A DNA stretch of 64,000 nt from Parietichytrium sp. I65-24A (GCA_012862575.1 BLSF01000065.1:1-64000); one strand, 5' to 3'; shown: positions 41,965-52,507, counted from the stretch's first letter. Translations and numbers: made by a program. The notes: generated by a model not told the origin, from the sequence alone.

Positions 41965-43611
41965 CTACCTACTTCTCATTCCCCGAAGCGTTTCCATCAA
42001 TTTGTGCATATTAACAGTGTCGTCGTCGCGCAGGCGCTCAAGGGCCCAACTTTCTCCTTCTTTAGTCTGGCTGGAACAGATAGACAACAGTCGTCCCGGC
42101 TGACTGGGCCCAGTGAGCGAGGTGGCGTCTCGGTCCCCGTTCGCGGATGACTTGGTGCACGTTTGATCTGCCCAAATAGGATCCACGCGAATAATTGCAG
42201 CTGTTCGAGGAATATAGTTTACTTTTGCTCTGGCAAATCTAGCCTCGGTTTTCCACTCGTTACAACGAACAAGAGGGTTTGCTCCACCCGAGTTCTTCCC
42301 GAGTCGCTCATCCTCGATCCCCCTCCTCTTCTTCAAGATGGTATTGAATTCTGTCAAGCAGCCGTTTGCGGCGTTCAAATACCGTGTTGCCACCTTGAGC
42401 CGGGCGGCAGCTTCGCTGTCATCCTTGAACAAGCTTGTGGGAATGTGCGCCTCACACTTGCAGCCATCGCGATTGTCAATGACGAAAACGCTGGCCTGCA
42501 AGTCAACAGTTTCTCCACAACAAGAGTAAACCGTTCGATCAGCCTCAGACAAAAGCTGAATCGAGCCAGGATGGAACGCGCATGCTAGACTTTGACCGCC
42601 AGGGTACACCGCCTTGCACTTTGCGCAACGGAACATTAGCTTTGCTAACGAGAGGCTCCAATATATTGATTCCCAGGACGCGTCAGCTTCACAGCGAAGC
42701 GGTTCAATGAAGTCTTTAAGCACGTTCCAGTCTTTCGACAACATGTGAGTGGCTCTGATTGCCCCGCGGTAGTCCACATCAACTCGAGCGACTGGACAGG
42801 CGGGTTTTTGTTCCTCCAAACTCTCACGAAACTGGATGCATTGGCAGGCCTCACAAAACATGTAGTCCTCTCCTTCGACTTGAAGCAGCTTCTCCAACTT
42901 TGAGCGAAAGATTCTCGGCTTGATCTTGTCTGTTGGGTCTACCAAGTCCAGAAGCGCTGAGTCGGACATGTGGCCTGCCATTTTTCGCACAAGCCTGTCA
43001 CTGACACAGGTTAAGTCGATAGGAAGGCAAACGACCTGGTTCAGCTTCGAGGCAAGAAAAGCCAAAGCTTGCCGCACGAGACTATCCATTCCAAGAAATT
43101 CTGAAGCAATTAAGATGGAGACGATTGACTTGGCATCAAATTTCGGCTCGCTAGTAGGGCGCTGAATATAGTCCATCAGCCACTCAAATATGTGAACGTC
43201 ACAGTGCACGGAAATATCGACTTTATGAAGGTCCTCCAGGTACGTCTTAAAGTATCGCATCTCGCGCACCAGAAGCTCCTTCGCACAAGAAAAGTCCTTG
43301 GTTATCCCGCGGACTTCATCGCAAACGTGGATTACGACATTTCTGACCTGGTCCTGGGCGCGAGCCTCTTTCGCTGCGACACCTTTCGATCCCGCAGAGC
43401 CCTTGCTCGTTTTCCTGTTCGTGCCAACTTGGCTGGCTCGCTTGCTCGAAATGTCCGCTGAAGAGCTGTGCCAGCTGTTGCGGCTGCCGTGTGTCTCTGG
43501 CTCAGATTTTTGCCGCCCTGCCGAGCCCAAGCCTGCCACGTTTGACTCCGGAAACTGCTGCTGTCGCAGTGAGGCGCCGGCCGTGACAACCTCGCTGCCT
43601 CGAAGCGGCAT
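41965..43611 (-). CDS. SANBR: SANBR (KIAA1841)-like BTB-domain protein
   Basis: 548 residues from the ATG at 43611; the frame continues up to a TTG but has no earlier ATG. After a disordered, basic N-terminus, residues about 90-200 form the atypical BTB domain of the SANBR/KIAA1841 family. It has VVIHVCDEVRGITKDFSC, LLVREMRYFKTYL and VDISVHCDVHIFEWLMDYI, then ILIASEFLGMDSLV. The family's Cys-rich region follows (FCEACQCIQF, FRCAKCKAVYPG, CAFHPG, YSCCGETV, DGCKCEAH), probably binding zinc. Mouse SANBR restrains antibody class switching through BTB-mediated dimers. A protist copy must have an older role, perhaps in chromatin. The animal N-terminal SANT domain is not evident here. The C-terminus is a conserved basic/Arg-rich stretch without known function. 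Confidence 0.82.
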   Translation of the reverse strand: MPLRGSEVVTAGASLRQQQFPESNVAGLGSAGRQKSEPETHGSRNSWHSSSADISSKRASQVGTNRKTSKGSAGSKGVAAKEARAQDQVRNVVIHVCDEVRGITKDFSCAKELLVREMRYFKTYLEDLHKVDISVHCDVHIFEWLMDYIQRPTSEPKFDAKSIVSILIASEFLGMDSLVRQALAFLASKLNQVVCLPIDLTCVSDRLVRKMAGHMSDSALLDLVDPTDKIKPRIFRSKLEKLLQVEGEDYMFCEACQCIQFRESLEEQKPACPVARVDVDYRGAIRATHMLSKDWNVLKDFIEPLRCEADASWESIYWSLSLAKLMFRCAKCKAVYPGGQSLACAFHPGSIQLLSEADRTVYSCCGETVDLQASVFVIDNRDGCKCEAHIPTSLFKDDSEAAARLKVATRYLNAANGCLTEFNTILKKRRGIEDERLGKNSGGANPLVRCNEWKTEARFARAKVNYIPRTAAIIRVDPIWADQTCTKSSANGDRDATSLTGPSQPGRLLSICSSQTKEGESWALERLRDDDTVNMHKLMETLRGMRSR

Positions 43612-44195
43612 ATCTCGGCCACCTCCTATGTCCCGCCAGCACCAACCACCACGCAGAGAATCGAAGAGTGGATGCAAAATGAGAGGCGGACTATGTTGGA
43701 CATAGGTGCCACCGCCCAGACGCGAACTAACTCGCGCGCAAGAAAGCAAAAACAACAAGTTGCCAAAATTCAACAAATTTTAATTTTGCCAACGTCTTGA
43801 GGGTATCGATGGGTAAGTAACGCTGCGAGTTTTTTATTACGATGAGCTCCGAGTATGTAGGTAATGGAGAGTTTACCAGAATTCAGAATAACAGATCAGT
43901 TGGAAGATAGCTCGAGTCGGAAAACACTCTCCTGAGACGCGCGGCGGACGATGAGCGAATGATATCAGCTCTCTTAAACAAGTGCTTGGGAAACCGAGGC
44001 AAGATCAAGACGCCCGTTGGAAAGAGCTGGAGTCTCAGATGGAAAAAGTATGGTGGACTGTACTTTGATTACGTGATGTAGTTTTTACGAGAAAAAAATG
44101 GTATCTGGAAAGATTTGTGCCAGAGCAAAGACACACCGCGAGACTTTTGCAGTCGTGTGCGAAAGCGTCCAACCTAGTGCACAAGAGAGTTTGAC
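43612..44195. other. Intergenic region
   Basis: Promoter side of the SANBR-like gene and 3' flank of the mitochondrial small protein. No gene seen. Confidence 0.6.
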
Positions 44196-44567
44196 TTAAT
44201 GGTGGTCGCCCTCGCCCTCTGGCCACTCAACCATGATTGGTGGCTCCTCGAAGCAATGGAGTGGAGGTGGGCTAGAAACGATCCACTCGAGGGAGAACGC
44301 AACGTTTGGCACTACAATGGCGCCATCCTTGGTGTACTCGACTGGAGGCTCAACGTAGTCTTGCTCACTGAACAAATTCGCAATGACATCACCAGCGCAA
44401 TTAGTTTCCAAAGCACCGAAAAATAAAAACGAGACACCAACGGCCGAATGCGGAAGAGAAATAAAAAAGACTTACTTGCTAAAGTGGCGCACGAAGTTCT
44501 GAGCAGTCGCACGAGCTGGCCTCAAGGTCACAGCCGAGCGGCGAGCGATGGTTGTGAGAAAAGTCAT
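44196..44567 (-). CDS. Small mitochondrial protein, two exons, possible respiratory-chain subunit
   Basis: Exons 44476-44567 and 44196-44367 (minus strand) join in phase to 87 residues. The intron (44368-44475) starts GTAAGT and ends TTCAG. The first exon encodes a classical mitochondrial presequence: MTFLTTIARRSAVTLRPA followed by Arg/Ala-rich residues and RHFS, with no acidic residue. The mature part is short and acidic, with EPPVEYTKDGA, NVAFSLEWI, SSPPPLHCFEEPP and a His end (GDHH). The Pro-rich SPPPLHxFxEPP block looks like a conserved small subunit of an inner-membrane complex, but I cannot name it. Targeting is inferred from composition; the splice model rests on consensus sites and frame. 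Confidence 0.72.
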
Positions 44568-45760
44568 CCTATCTAGACACAAACAAGCCTCAATTCACTG
44601 CAAATCGCACCATCACGACGCCCCGGATCAAGCCAAGCATCCCCAATTCAAACACGTTCAAATTCGCCCACATCCATCATCCATCGTCCATCGTCCAGCA
44701 ACGAACATTAACATATAAAAATATAAAAAACCAAAAAACACACACACGACATACAGTCAGAAAACATCTTCTTCTCCACTCTCTCTCTCTCTCTCGATCC
44801 GCGAGACTTCATTCACCCCACAACGCCCACTCTTCCCCACAACTCCAAAAGCCGCATGCACTCATTCCCATATTCATCGCACATCCTTTCGCGCGCTCAT
44901 CCTCACACCAAAACACACACATTCAACAGCCAATCTCCTCCCCTCCTCCCCTCCTCCCCCACACGCACCAGCGCACAATTGCGTGTCGCCCGCTCCTCCT
45001 CGCGCCGCTGCGCCGCGCCTCCCCACACCTACGGTGTCCCCGCCGCGTACCCCTCACGTACCTTCTTTTCTGCTTTTCTTCGACTGTCTCTCTGTGTGCT
45101 GTCGCGTTATCGCGTTAGTGGTACAGAGTGGCTGTTCCGCTCGTTTCGCGCGGCTCGCGATGCGCCCAAGTCCGAGATCGACACGCCTCGGTGGACGCTG
45201 GAGGGGCGGGAGCAAGCTGCACTGCTAGGCATATTCATGGCGGTCAGTGGTAGGGGACCGAGGGTGTAGCGGGGGAGTAGCGGGGAGTAGGAGGAGGCTG
45301 TTGCGGAACGCATTGCTGGGAACAGGAAAGGAACCCCGGGGAATTCTTCGGAGGTGAGAGAAGAAGGGCGTAAGGAGGCTTAGGAGAGGCTGGAGCTGGA
45401 GGCTTGGTACTGATTCTGGTTCTGGTTCTCCCGTGAAGAACCCAATTGCATTTCGGGTTCTGAATTCTGAATACTGAAGAAATTAGCTTTTCTTCGTTGG
45501 AGATTGACAACAGATCTTGGGAGATGCGAATCAAAGTGTTATTAGCTGACCGGGTTGTGATTTCGTGAGCTGTGAACGCATGCTAAGACGTTACGAAAAT
45601 ATCGCGCTCGCCTTTTTCCGAGAGTTGTTTTGGTTCGGGGTGAATACAGAAAGACAAAATGAAAGAATGAATGAAAGAGAGAAAGTGTGTTTTACCTTTG
45701 CGCGCAACAAAAGAAATGTACAATTAGATGGTCAACATGGACAGCAGACTGTGGGCGGCT
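44568..45760. other. Intergenic region with CT and CA runs
   Basis: Pyrimidine-rich promoter side of the mitochondrial protein gene. An open frame at 44856-45269 (plus) is low-complexity and was not accepted. Confidence 0.5.
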
Positions 45761-47074
45761 TCAGGCTTGGTGAATGTCATTGGGAGCGTTCGAGTTCCAA
45801 ATCAAGAGAATGTCCTCGTCGGGATGGCTCGCACTGCCGAACAATGATAGCCGACTGGCAGCGAGCTGCGCAAGGGTGAAGGGATGCTCGCGAGGAGCAG
45901 CGGCGGCGGCGTCGATGGCTTCCTTCATTTCAGCATAGGAGACTTGCGCGTATCGTGTGAGGTTGTCGACGGAGACCTCGAAGATTAGCTTGTCTTTCTC
46001 GTTGGGTTTCTTGAATCCGATCAGTAGAGCTCTGACGAATGCTGGCTCTTCGCCGGGGACGAAATGTCGAAGGCTAATCCATTCATGGCAAATTTGCCCG
46101 CGATCTTCGCTAGACATCATGAGATCGGCGTTTGCTTTCTTGCCAGCTTGAGCGCGCGTGCGCTTTTTGGCTTTTGGGCCTTTTGGGCCTTTTGCTTTCC
46201 TCATCGTTGGTTTCTGGCCGCGCTGTTCTGCAGCTTGAGATCCCAGCACCTGGCTCGTGGTGCGAGAAATGGGTCGAACGCTGTCCTGTGGAAGGCTCGC
46301 AATATTGGATGACGGAAGTACCGGAACGGACGCCGTGTTTGTGGAATTCGCAATAGTGGGCAGAGAAGTGTTCCCCTGGAGATTGGAAGGACTTGACAAT
46401 TTTCCCATTCTTGTCCGAAAGTACGTCTCAATCTCGTCAGGGCGAACTTGGAGCTTGCACATATTTTTCCTAATCTTCTTGTGACGCTTGAAGTCTGCTT
46501 GCATTACGCTTCTCGACTGTATCGATGGCTTGGCATGGATGATTCGCTGCAATATTACTTGGTTCTCAGAGTCGAGCTTGGTTTGCGCATTGTACCTGGC
46601 GTGCTGGAGGTACCGCGACCGCTCGTTGAGCTGTCGAATATGCCGATGTTCGCCAGGCTGGTTGGTGGCTGTGATTTCTGTCACCGCATTCTGGACCTTA
46701 ACAAGGCGCTTGGCCAGATTTTTGTTCTCACTCTTGATTTTGTGAAGTCGCGCCTCCAACGCCTTCGTTTTATTCGACTGACCGTAAGACAGAATTTTGC
46801 TGTTGCGATCAAGCTCCTGCTTGTGCAGCATTATCTCGCGGCGCACGGGCGACCCCATATTCCGGACAGCCTTCTTGTGCATGGTCCTCTCTCGCTCCCT
46901 CCATTGCCTGGTTGTGAAACTGACTTTAATCCCTAAATCGATGCTCGGCAACGCGCGAGTCGGCGACTGCGGCGCATGTTCGCCGTTCTCCAGTCCGCCA
47001 TCGTCAATAAAGTCTTCGCCGAGGTGCGATGCCCGAATCTGCTCGAGCAGCAAAGGCAGCTCGTCTTCGCCCAT
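45761..47074 (-). CDS. Coiled-coil protein, possibly CFAP97-like
   Basis: 437 residues from the ATG at 47074 (MGEDELPLLLEQIR); the longer frame begins with a GTG. The middle third is charged coiled coil (KALEARLHKIKSENKNLAKR). It contains a helix pair LDSENQVILQRIIHAKPSIQ followed by DFKRHKKIRKNM. That pattern resembles the CFAP97/hemingway domain of axonemal proteins, in which an E-N-x2-L-x2-R-I core is followed by a Pro and a basic helix. A Lys/Arg-rich nuclear-type cluster (MRKAKGPKGPKAKKRTR) and a compact C-terminal domain with Ala run follow. The C-terminal domain (KLIFEVSVDNLTRYAQVSY) is not recognised. With CFAP74 nearby, a flagellar role is plausible, but the family call is tentative. 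Confidence 0.6.
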   Translation of the reverse strand: MGEDELPLLLEQIRASHLGEDFIDDGGLENGEHAPQSPTRALPSIDLGIKVSFTTRQWRERERTMHKKAVRNMGSPVRREIMLHKQELDRNSKILSYGQSNKTKALEARLHKIKSENKNLAKRLVKVQNAVTEITATNQPGEHRHIRQLNERSRYLQHARYNAQTKLDSENQVILQRIIHAKPSIQSRSVMQADFKRHKKIRKNMCKLQVRPDEIETYFRTRMGKLSSPSNLQGNTSLPTIANSTNTASVPVLPSSNIASLPQDSVRPISRTTSQVLGSQAAEQRGQKPTMRKAKGPKGPKAKKRTRAQAGKKANADLMMSSEDRGQICHEWISLRHFVPGEEPAFVRALLIGFKKPNEKDKLIFEVSVDNLTRYAQVSYAEMKEAIDAAAAAPREHPFTLAQLAASRLSLFGSASHPDEDILLIWNSNAPNDIHQA

Positions 47075-48035
47075 CTTGGCGCCAACTCTGCCCAAAGTCG
47101 GCACTGCAGATAGCGAAAAGCCGCGGTGAACTCTACGCTCCTGCTCGCGGTTGCATCCGACGTCTCGGCTCGCGACCAAGACCAAGAACAACACCAAGAT
47201 CAACACCTCTTGCTCAGAGCGTGAGAGGCGAATCGTTTAGTTAGATGTGCCCAGAATTTGCTGCGCGGACCTGGACAAGTTTCGGGCCATTCTGTGTTCT
47301 CACTAAGCTCGGCGTAGAGTGTAATCACACTGTCGAAAACGAACCCAAGCCACACTGCTAATTCCCATCCGCTCTTCTCTTCTAAATTCTAACTTGCACA
47401 GTTTGCTTTCTCACGGCAATCGCCGGCACAAACCTCAACTCAGGCATCAAAGCCTCATCCGAACGGCGTTCACACATAATTCATTCCTCTTTGCCACCAT
47501 CGCATCTTCGATATTGAAACAACCTTTTCTTTTGGCGAATCTTGATCGCTAGCTCCCAAGTTTCCACGTTTCTCATCTTCTTTCTTTTCAATCAATCACT
47601 AAATCACTAAATCAATCAATCAATCAATCCCTCCGGGGAAAAAGAATCCGTGCACAATTCAGATGTGAACAAGCACACCTTCAACGGACCTTTCAGTTAG
47701 GTTCTCCTCCCTCTTCAGTCAGGTTCCCTCCTCCAGGGCTAGGGTTTCCACATCGCCAAACACCTCCTGTTCCGCGAGGTCCCACTCCTCCCTCCCAGTG
47801 CGAAAACCATTGGCGGAGACGCCCACCACTCCTACTTCCCTCTACCCCCCTCCTACTGGCAGGAGTGGCTCAGCCGGCGCTAGTCCCTCCCTAGCCAGCC
47901 CCACCCAATCAACAACGAACTACCGCAGGCCGTAGCAACTGGGTAGCGTCCGGGAGAGAGAGAGCGAGCGGGGTGCTAGCCAGATGCTAATCCCGCATAA
48001 GCAGTCGTAGGATAAACTGTCTGAAAAAGACACAT

Positions 48036-48075
<40 letters not shown>

Positions 48076-48138
48076 GTGGCGGACGAGTGGAGTGGGAAAG
48101 AAGGTTAGAGTTGCGAACCAATCTTGCGCGCATCAACC
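47075..48138. other. Divergent intergenic region (coiled-coil gene / RPL35)
   Basis: Holds CACTAAAT and AATC repeats at about 47590-47630 and a long GA run ending about 65 bp before the RPL35 start. Confidence 0.6.
48035..48073. repeat. (GA)n microsatellite upstream of RPL35
   Basis: About 39 bp of nearly pure GA repeat, in the likely leader or core promoter of the RPL35 gene. Confidence 0.9.
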
Positions 48139-48892
48139 ATGTGTAAGTTGCGGGCCGCGATGGCGGGCGATGTGTGGAAGGAAGCGCTTGCGTGAGAGAG
48201 TGTCCGCGGACGTGCATTATGTGAGCAGGGCGCTGGGCTTGAGTTGTTGTGTCCATGTGTCGGCGGATTTGGAGATGAGGTCATCTTGGCGATGATGGCT
48301 TGGAGCGCGAGTGCGGGAATGTGCGAATGTGCGAGGAAATGATGCTGACGATGTGTGTTTGATGATGATGATGATGATTTGCGTTGTGGCGATGGTGGCG
48401 TGTGGATGATGTATTGGTGGAATTCATAATTCATGGTGGATGGAATGATGTTATATAGCTGTTCAAAAGGCCCACGAGCTCAGGAAGCTGAGCAAGGACG
48501 AGTTGGAGAAGAAGTTGGAGGAGTCCAAGACCGAGCTCGCTCAGCTCCGCGTCGCTAAGGTTACCGGAGGAGCTGCTTCCAAGCTCGCCAAGATCCGTGT
48601 TTTCCGCAAACAGATTGCTCGCATCTTGACCGTCTACAACCAGATTCAGAGAGAAAAGATCGCTGCTACTTACAAAGGCAAGAAGTATGTGCCAAAGGAG
48701 TTCCGCGCTAAGAAGACCCGCGCAATGAGGCGCGCCCTCACCAAGTCTGACCTCTTCGTTCGCGTTGAGGGACAGCCACTTAGCGAGAAGAACACAAAGC
48801 GTAGCAACAAGTACGTTCGCCGCATGACTCCAAGGGCAGCCAAGCGCACCGCAAACTTCCCTACCCGTGTGTACGCAGTGAAGGCAAACTAA
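48139..48892 (+). CDS. RPL35: 60S ribosomal protein L35 (uL29), two exons
   Basis: The coding sequence is ATGT at 48139-48142 plus 48459-48892, joined by a 316-nt intron that starts GTAAGT and ends TATAG. It gives 145 residues beginning MSVQKAHELRKLSKDELEKK. The core matches RPL35 (LAQLRVAKVTGGAASKLAKI, LTVYNQIQREK, YKGKKYVPKEFRAKKTRAMR) and ends RVYAVKAN, like human YAVKA. uL29 sits at the exit tunnel of the large ribosomal subunit and contacts SRP. A long intron directly after the start codon is common in ribosomal protein genes and often boosts expression. It contains a GATGAT microsatellite near 48361. The protein is about 20 residues longer than human RPL35, with extra residues near SDLFVRVEGQPLSEKN. 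Confidence 0.93.
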
Positions 48893-49720
48893 ATGGGACG
48901 TTTATAGGCACTTATACTTGACTTTCTCTTTTTTTCCAAGACCTTTTTATTCCTGCTTGGCGCGCTAAGAGTTTTCGCACATTGACCGCATAACTTACTG
49001 TTCGAATATCGACGTCCGGTCTCTTGAATGACAGGCGAGCCGAATGCCAAGCTTTGGAATGTTTTACCATGTATTACCCTACCTCTGGATTCCCAGGCGA
49101 GTATGCGCTGGGAGAAGCTCAGACGCTTGATTGAAAACTCCAGTCCCTTGATCGACGAACTCGAGATGATATTTTTGTTCTAACATGACTGTGAATTGAT
49201 TATAGTTCTATCATGTGAGTTTTATTGCACGCGACGGAATTGCAGACACTGCATGTTTGCAGCATTTCAAAAGCCACTAGTTTAGTTCTGCTACCACATG
49301 ACGAGTATGATGAGACAGAATTCCAAGCTTCAAAATGCTTGACTCCATTCTTTGACCGCATGACGAGCGCAGGGTGACTCGAAAACAAACACACAGGTGT
49401 AAAAACCACTCCAAAAACTAAAACTCGGCACTCAAGAGCGTCGGTGCACAGAGAGTAGACAGCGCAGAGAAACCCAACTTGCCCAAAAAATGCAGAATCA
49501 GCAAGACGAGACACACCCATCTAAATGAAAATCTACCTGCTCACTCGACACACTCGACCGCGATTTTTCCAGCGCCCCTTAGCCGCGTCATCACCATGCA
49601 CAACAACACAAGGCGATATAGTATTATTGCAAACCACCGTCCACCAAAGTAGAGACAGACGACAGTGGAGCAAACCCGTTCCAATGCATCCCCAACAGTA
49701 AGTAACTTGTAACTTGCAGC
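48893..49720. other. Convergent 3' intergenic region
   Basis: 3' flanks of RPL35 and of the charged protein at 49721. AT-rich, no gene seen. Confidence 0.55.
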
Positions 49721-50368
49721 TTAGCGTTTCTTTCCGCCCTTCTTCTTCGGCCCGCCCGCTCTCTTCTTGGCGAGCTCTTCTGCGCGCTGAGCCGCTAGCT
49801 TCTTCAGCTCCTCCTTCTTCTTCAGCTCATGCTCGCGGCGCACGCGCTGTCTCTCTCTCTCGCGCTTCACGTCGTCCAGGCGCTCCAGCTCTCCTTCGTC
49901 CAGCAACACTTGTTCTTCTTGTTCCTCCCCAGTGTCCCCAGTGTCCCCGCTGTCCCTGTTTCCGGAATGTTCCGCGCCGTCCGCGGTCGCAGGAACGTTC
50001 CGCTGTTCGCCTAGCTCCTGCTGCTCCAGGTCGCGTACGATGTCCTGCACGGACAGAGACTTGTCCTTCTGGAAGACGGGCGCCGCGTCCGGTATTCTGA
50101 ACACCTCCGAGACGGCGGATGCGTCCGCGCTGTCCCTGTCCGCGGACACTGTAAGTGTGGGGTCCGCGTGGTCCACGCGCGTCCACCCGTCCGAGTCGGA
50201 TTCCGACCCTGGTTCCGACCCTGGTTCCGATGGTTCCGAGTCTGCGCCGCCGCGCTGCTCGAGGTCGGACTGACTGGTGATCACAGCGTCCGCGAAGCGG
50301 TCCCCGCCGCCGCGCTTGGCGCGAGACTTGGCGCCCTTGGCGCGCGACTTGAGGGCGCGATCCTCCAT
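49721..50368 (-). CDS. Unknown charged, disordered protein
   Basis: 215 residues from the ATG at 50368 (MEDRALKSRAKGAKSRAKRG). Basic N-terminus, Ser/Glu/Asp-rich middle (SEPGSEPGSESDSDGW), a possible short helical motif (SLSVQDIVRDLEQQELGEQ) and a strongly basic coiled C-terminus ending GPKKKGGKKR. No domain is recognised; a nucleolar or RNA-associated role would fit the composition. The frame continues above the ATG through a (CTG)8 run that would encode eight Gln, with no ATG in that part. An unseen upstream exon could add a poly-Gln N-terminus. Confidence 0.6.
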   Translation of the reverse strand: MEDRALKSRAKGAKSRAKRGGGDRFADAVITSQSDLEQRGGADSEPSEPGSEPGSESDSDGWTRVDHADPTLTVSADRDSADASAVSEVFRIPDAAPVFQKDKSLSVQDIVRDLEQQELGEQRNVPATADGAEHSGNRDSGDTGDTGEEQEEQVLLDEGELERLDDVKRERERQRVRREHELKKKEELKKLAAQRAEELAKKRAGGPKKKGGKKR

Positions 50369-50374
50369 TCCGTC

Positions 50375-50398
50375 CTGCTGCTGCTGCTGCTGCTGCTG
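50375..50398. repeat. (CTG)8 trinucleotide repeat
   Basis: Eight perfect CTG units, in frame as CAG/Gln codons just upstream of the start chosen for the 49721-50368 gene. Confidence 0.95.
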
Positions 50399-51143
50399 CT
50401 CTGCTAGTAATAGATTGTCTGCTGCCGCGCGCACACCGACGGAGGAGAAAGAAGGAGCAAGGGTCCGCGCGTACGGTGCGGGGCTCGGTCTTTCGTGGCT
50501 GGGCGTGTGTTCTCGAGGAAGGTGCGGTTGTTAAGAGACGCGGTGTACCGGGGAGTGGTGTGCTACTGGGGTAGCGTATTGACAGTGAGTGGAGGTGGGG
50601 ATGTAGCAGCGATATGATCTATATAGTATCAACCCTAGGAGCGGGAGAAGAAGCACCGGGTCTGCTAAGACAATCAGTCGCCAGTGGCTGGGGAACGCTT
50701 TTTGTGGGAGTATTTTGGGTTATAATATCCGCTAACGGGGCATAGATGCTGTGCTGAGAGCTACCGCTTTCCTTAATTACGAGGAAACCAAAACGGGTTC
50801 CCCAGATTCCCGGTTCTCAGAGCTCCATCTACAGAGCGAACAGCTCGTTGCTCTGTAGGGACTGGAACTTTCTGGGAAAGGTCTGGCGACATTTCTTCCG
50901 GTAAGAACGGCTATGCGCGAATTACTGACGCCAGTGTGCGAAAGCTTTGCTACAATATCATCTACATGTAAACTTAACGCGAGAGTGTGCTCCAGATTCC
51001 AGGAAAAGTCACGGAAAAAAAAGGGAAACAATTTCCCAACTTGCACATTCCAATAATTCCAATCATTCCAAATCCATCGCCGAAAATTGACTGTTGAATG
51101 AATTGAATGAACCAAAATTCAACAAACAAAGACATCCATTGCA

Positions 51144-51167
51144 CCAGTACTCAGTACTGAGTACTGG
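51144..51167. other. Perfect 24-bp palindrome of AGTACT units
   Basis: Begins CCAGTACTCAGT and ends with the exact reverse complement, centred between 51155 and 51156. Same core as the dispersed motif and the array at 23617-23669. Confidence 0.95.
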
Positions 51168-51988
51168 CGTGACATTGAAATTGATCGAAAACTTCATCCC
51201 TTGCATGGTCAGAATGCACAGCTATTGAAGAAGCGATTTGATTATAATACGTGAAAAGATCTGAATTCTGAATTCTGAATTCTGAAACAGCAACCAGAGA
51301 GAGAGATGCGCCATGGAAACGTTTGTCAGAGCTGAAGAAAAGAGAACAACCGATCTCTGCGCTTCACGTTACAGCTTGTTCCCGCAACTCGCCAGCAGCA
51401 AAAGCGAAGAGATAGTATATATGTTCATGAAAAACGTGAAAATGTGAAAAACGTGGGCGAGCGAAACGGAGCGCGATCGTTCGGCGACGCACTGCACTGG
51501 CGCTTGTGGGTTTTTGCATTGCAACACACGATAGTAAACAGCGGGCATGTTAGTCCGCTGTTTACGGAATTGTCAGCAAACAAACCAGAACGCGTAGAAG
51601 GCGCTGGACCCAAACGCTGTAGTGCAATCAGTGCAGTAGAGTGGACTCTTGGTGGATGGATACCCACACACTCAGACCCTCACAAGCCCTGTCTCTCTCT
51701 CTCTTTCTATCTATCTATCTGCCAGCGAGTTGCATTTCTACAAACAGCTTCTGAGGAGCTGTGGCGATCATTTGGCTTGAGTTACAGTAGCCGCAATCCC
51801 ACAACACGAACGCGGCTAGCGAAGCCCGCGGCGAGCAATTCGCAATTCGCAACTCGCAACTCGCAACTCGCAGTTCGCAATCGGTCGAGTTGGATCTACT
51901 AGCTTGCAGGCAGGTTTGGCAGGTTGGCAGCCAGCCCTCCGCCTCGCAGTACAGGCAGGCGATGTAGGAAAGCAGACACACCGCTGCG

Positions 51989-52507
51989 ATGGATTTTGAT
52001 GAGCAGGACTGGGTGTTGTGCGGGGACGCTTCGGACGAAGAATTGGGGTCCTGGGCATCGTGTGGGGATTCTCTCTCCGTGTGCTCGGCGGATGAGCACT
52101 CAAACTCTTTGAATGGTTCATGGGTACATGAGTTTACCGATTCGTCGCAATCCGCAGCGGTGATTTCTGGGGCTATCCCTTTAAATGGCTCGCAGGTGAG
52201 CGCAGCTCTGTGGACTGCATGCGCCGACCAGCCGGAGATCGCGGAGAGCGACAAGGAAAGCATCGAAGATGGCCAAGTCGAAGAGCAAGAGGACTACTCC
52301 GAGTTTGAAGACATTTGCATGGGCTTTTGCTGTTACACGTACTCTGAGGCCCACAGTGATTACTTTGACTGCCTGGATAAGTATGGTGCCGACTTTCATG
52401 TGCGAGGCGATGGTAAGGGCGAGCGACCACGGCCACGCGGGTCCAATTCCAAGAAAAAGAACAAGAACAAATTAAAGAGCGGACCTCGCAACCGAAAGAA
52501 AAGGTGA
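51989..52507 (+). CDS. Unknown protein, acidic with basic tail
   Basis: 172 residues from the ATG at 51989 (MDFDEQDWVLCGDASDEE). The first 110 residues are acidic with scattered Cys and Ser. Then comes a conserved-looking Cys/Tyr block (EFEDICMGFCCYTYSEAHSD), and the last 40 residues are Lys/Arg-rich (SKKKNKNKLKSGPRNRKKR). This looks like a small nuclear or nucleolar protein, with no known domain. It ends 52 bp from the stop codon of the convergent alpha/beta hydrolase. Confidence 0.65.
   Translation: MDFDEQDWVLCGDASDEELGSWASCGDSLSVCSADEHSNSLNGSWVHEFTDSSQSAAVISGAIPLNGSQVSAALWTACADQPEIAESDKESIEDGQVEEQEDYSEFEDICMGFCCYTYSEAHSDYFDCLDKYGADFHVRGDGKGERPRPRGSNSKKKNKNKLKSGPRNRKKR

Larger units (their letters stand above)
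50369..51988. other. Divergent intergenic region with palindrome
   Basis: No supported gene. Contains a perfect 24-bp palindrome at 51144-51167, a GAATTCT(G)A run at about 51262-51285 and an AACTCGC run at 51837-51880. Confidence 0.55.

Noticed and set aside
44856-45269. 137-codon plus-strand open frame
   Set aside because: Low-complexity Ser/Pro/His-rich start over CT/CA repeats; no support for the C-terminal part.
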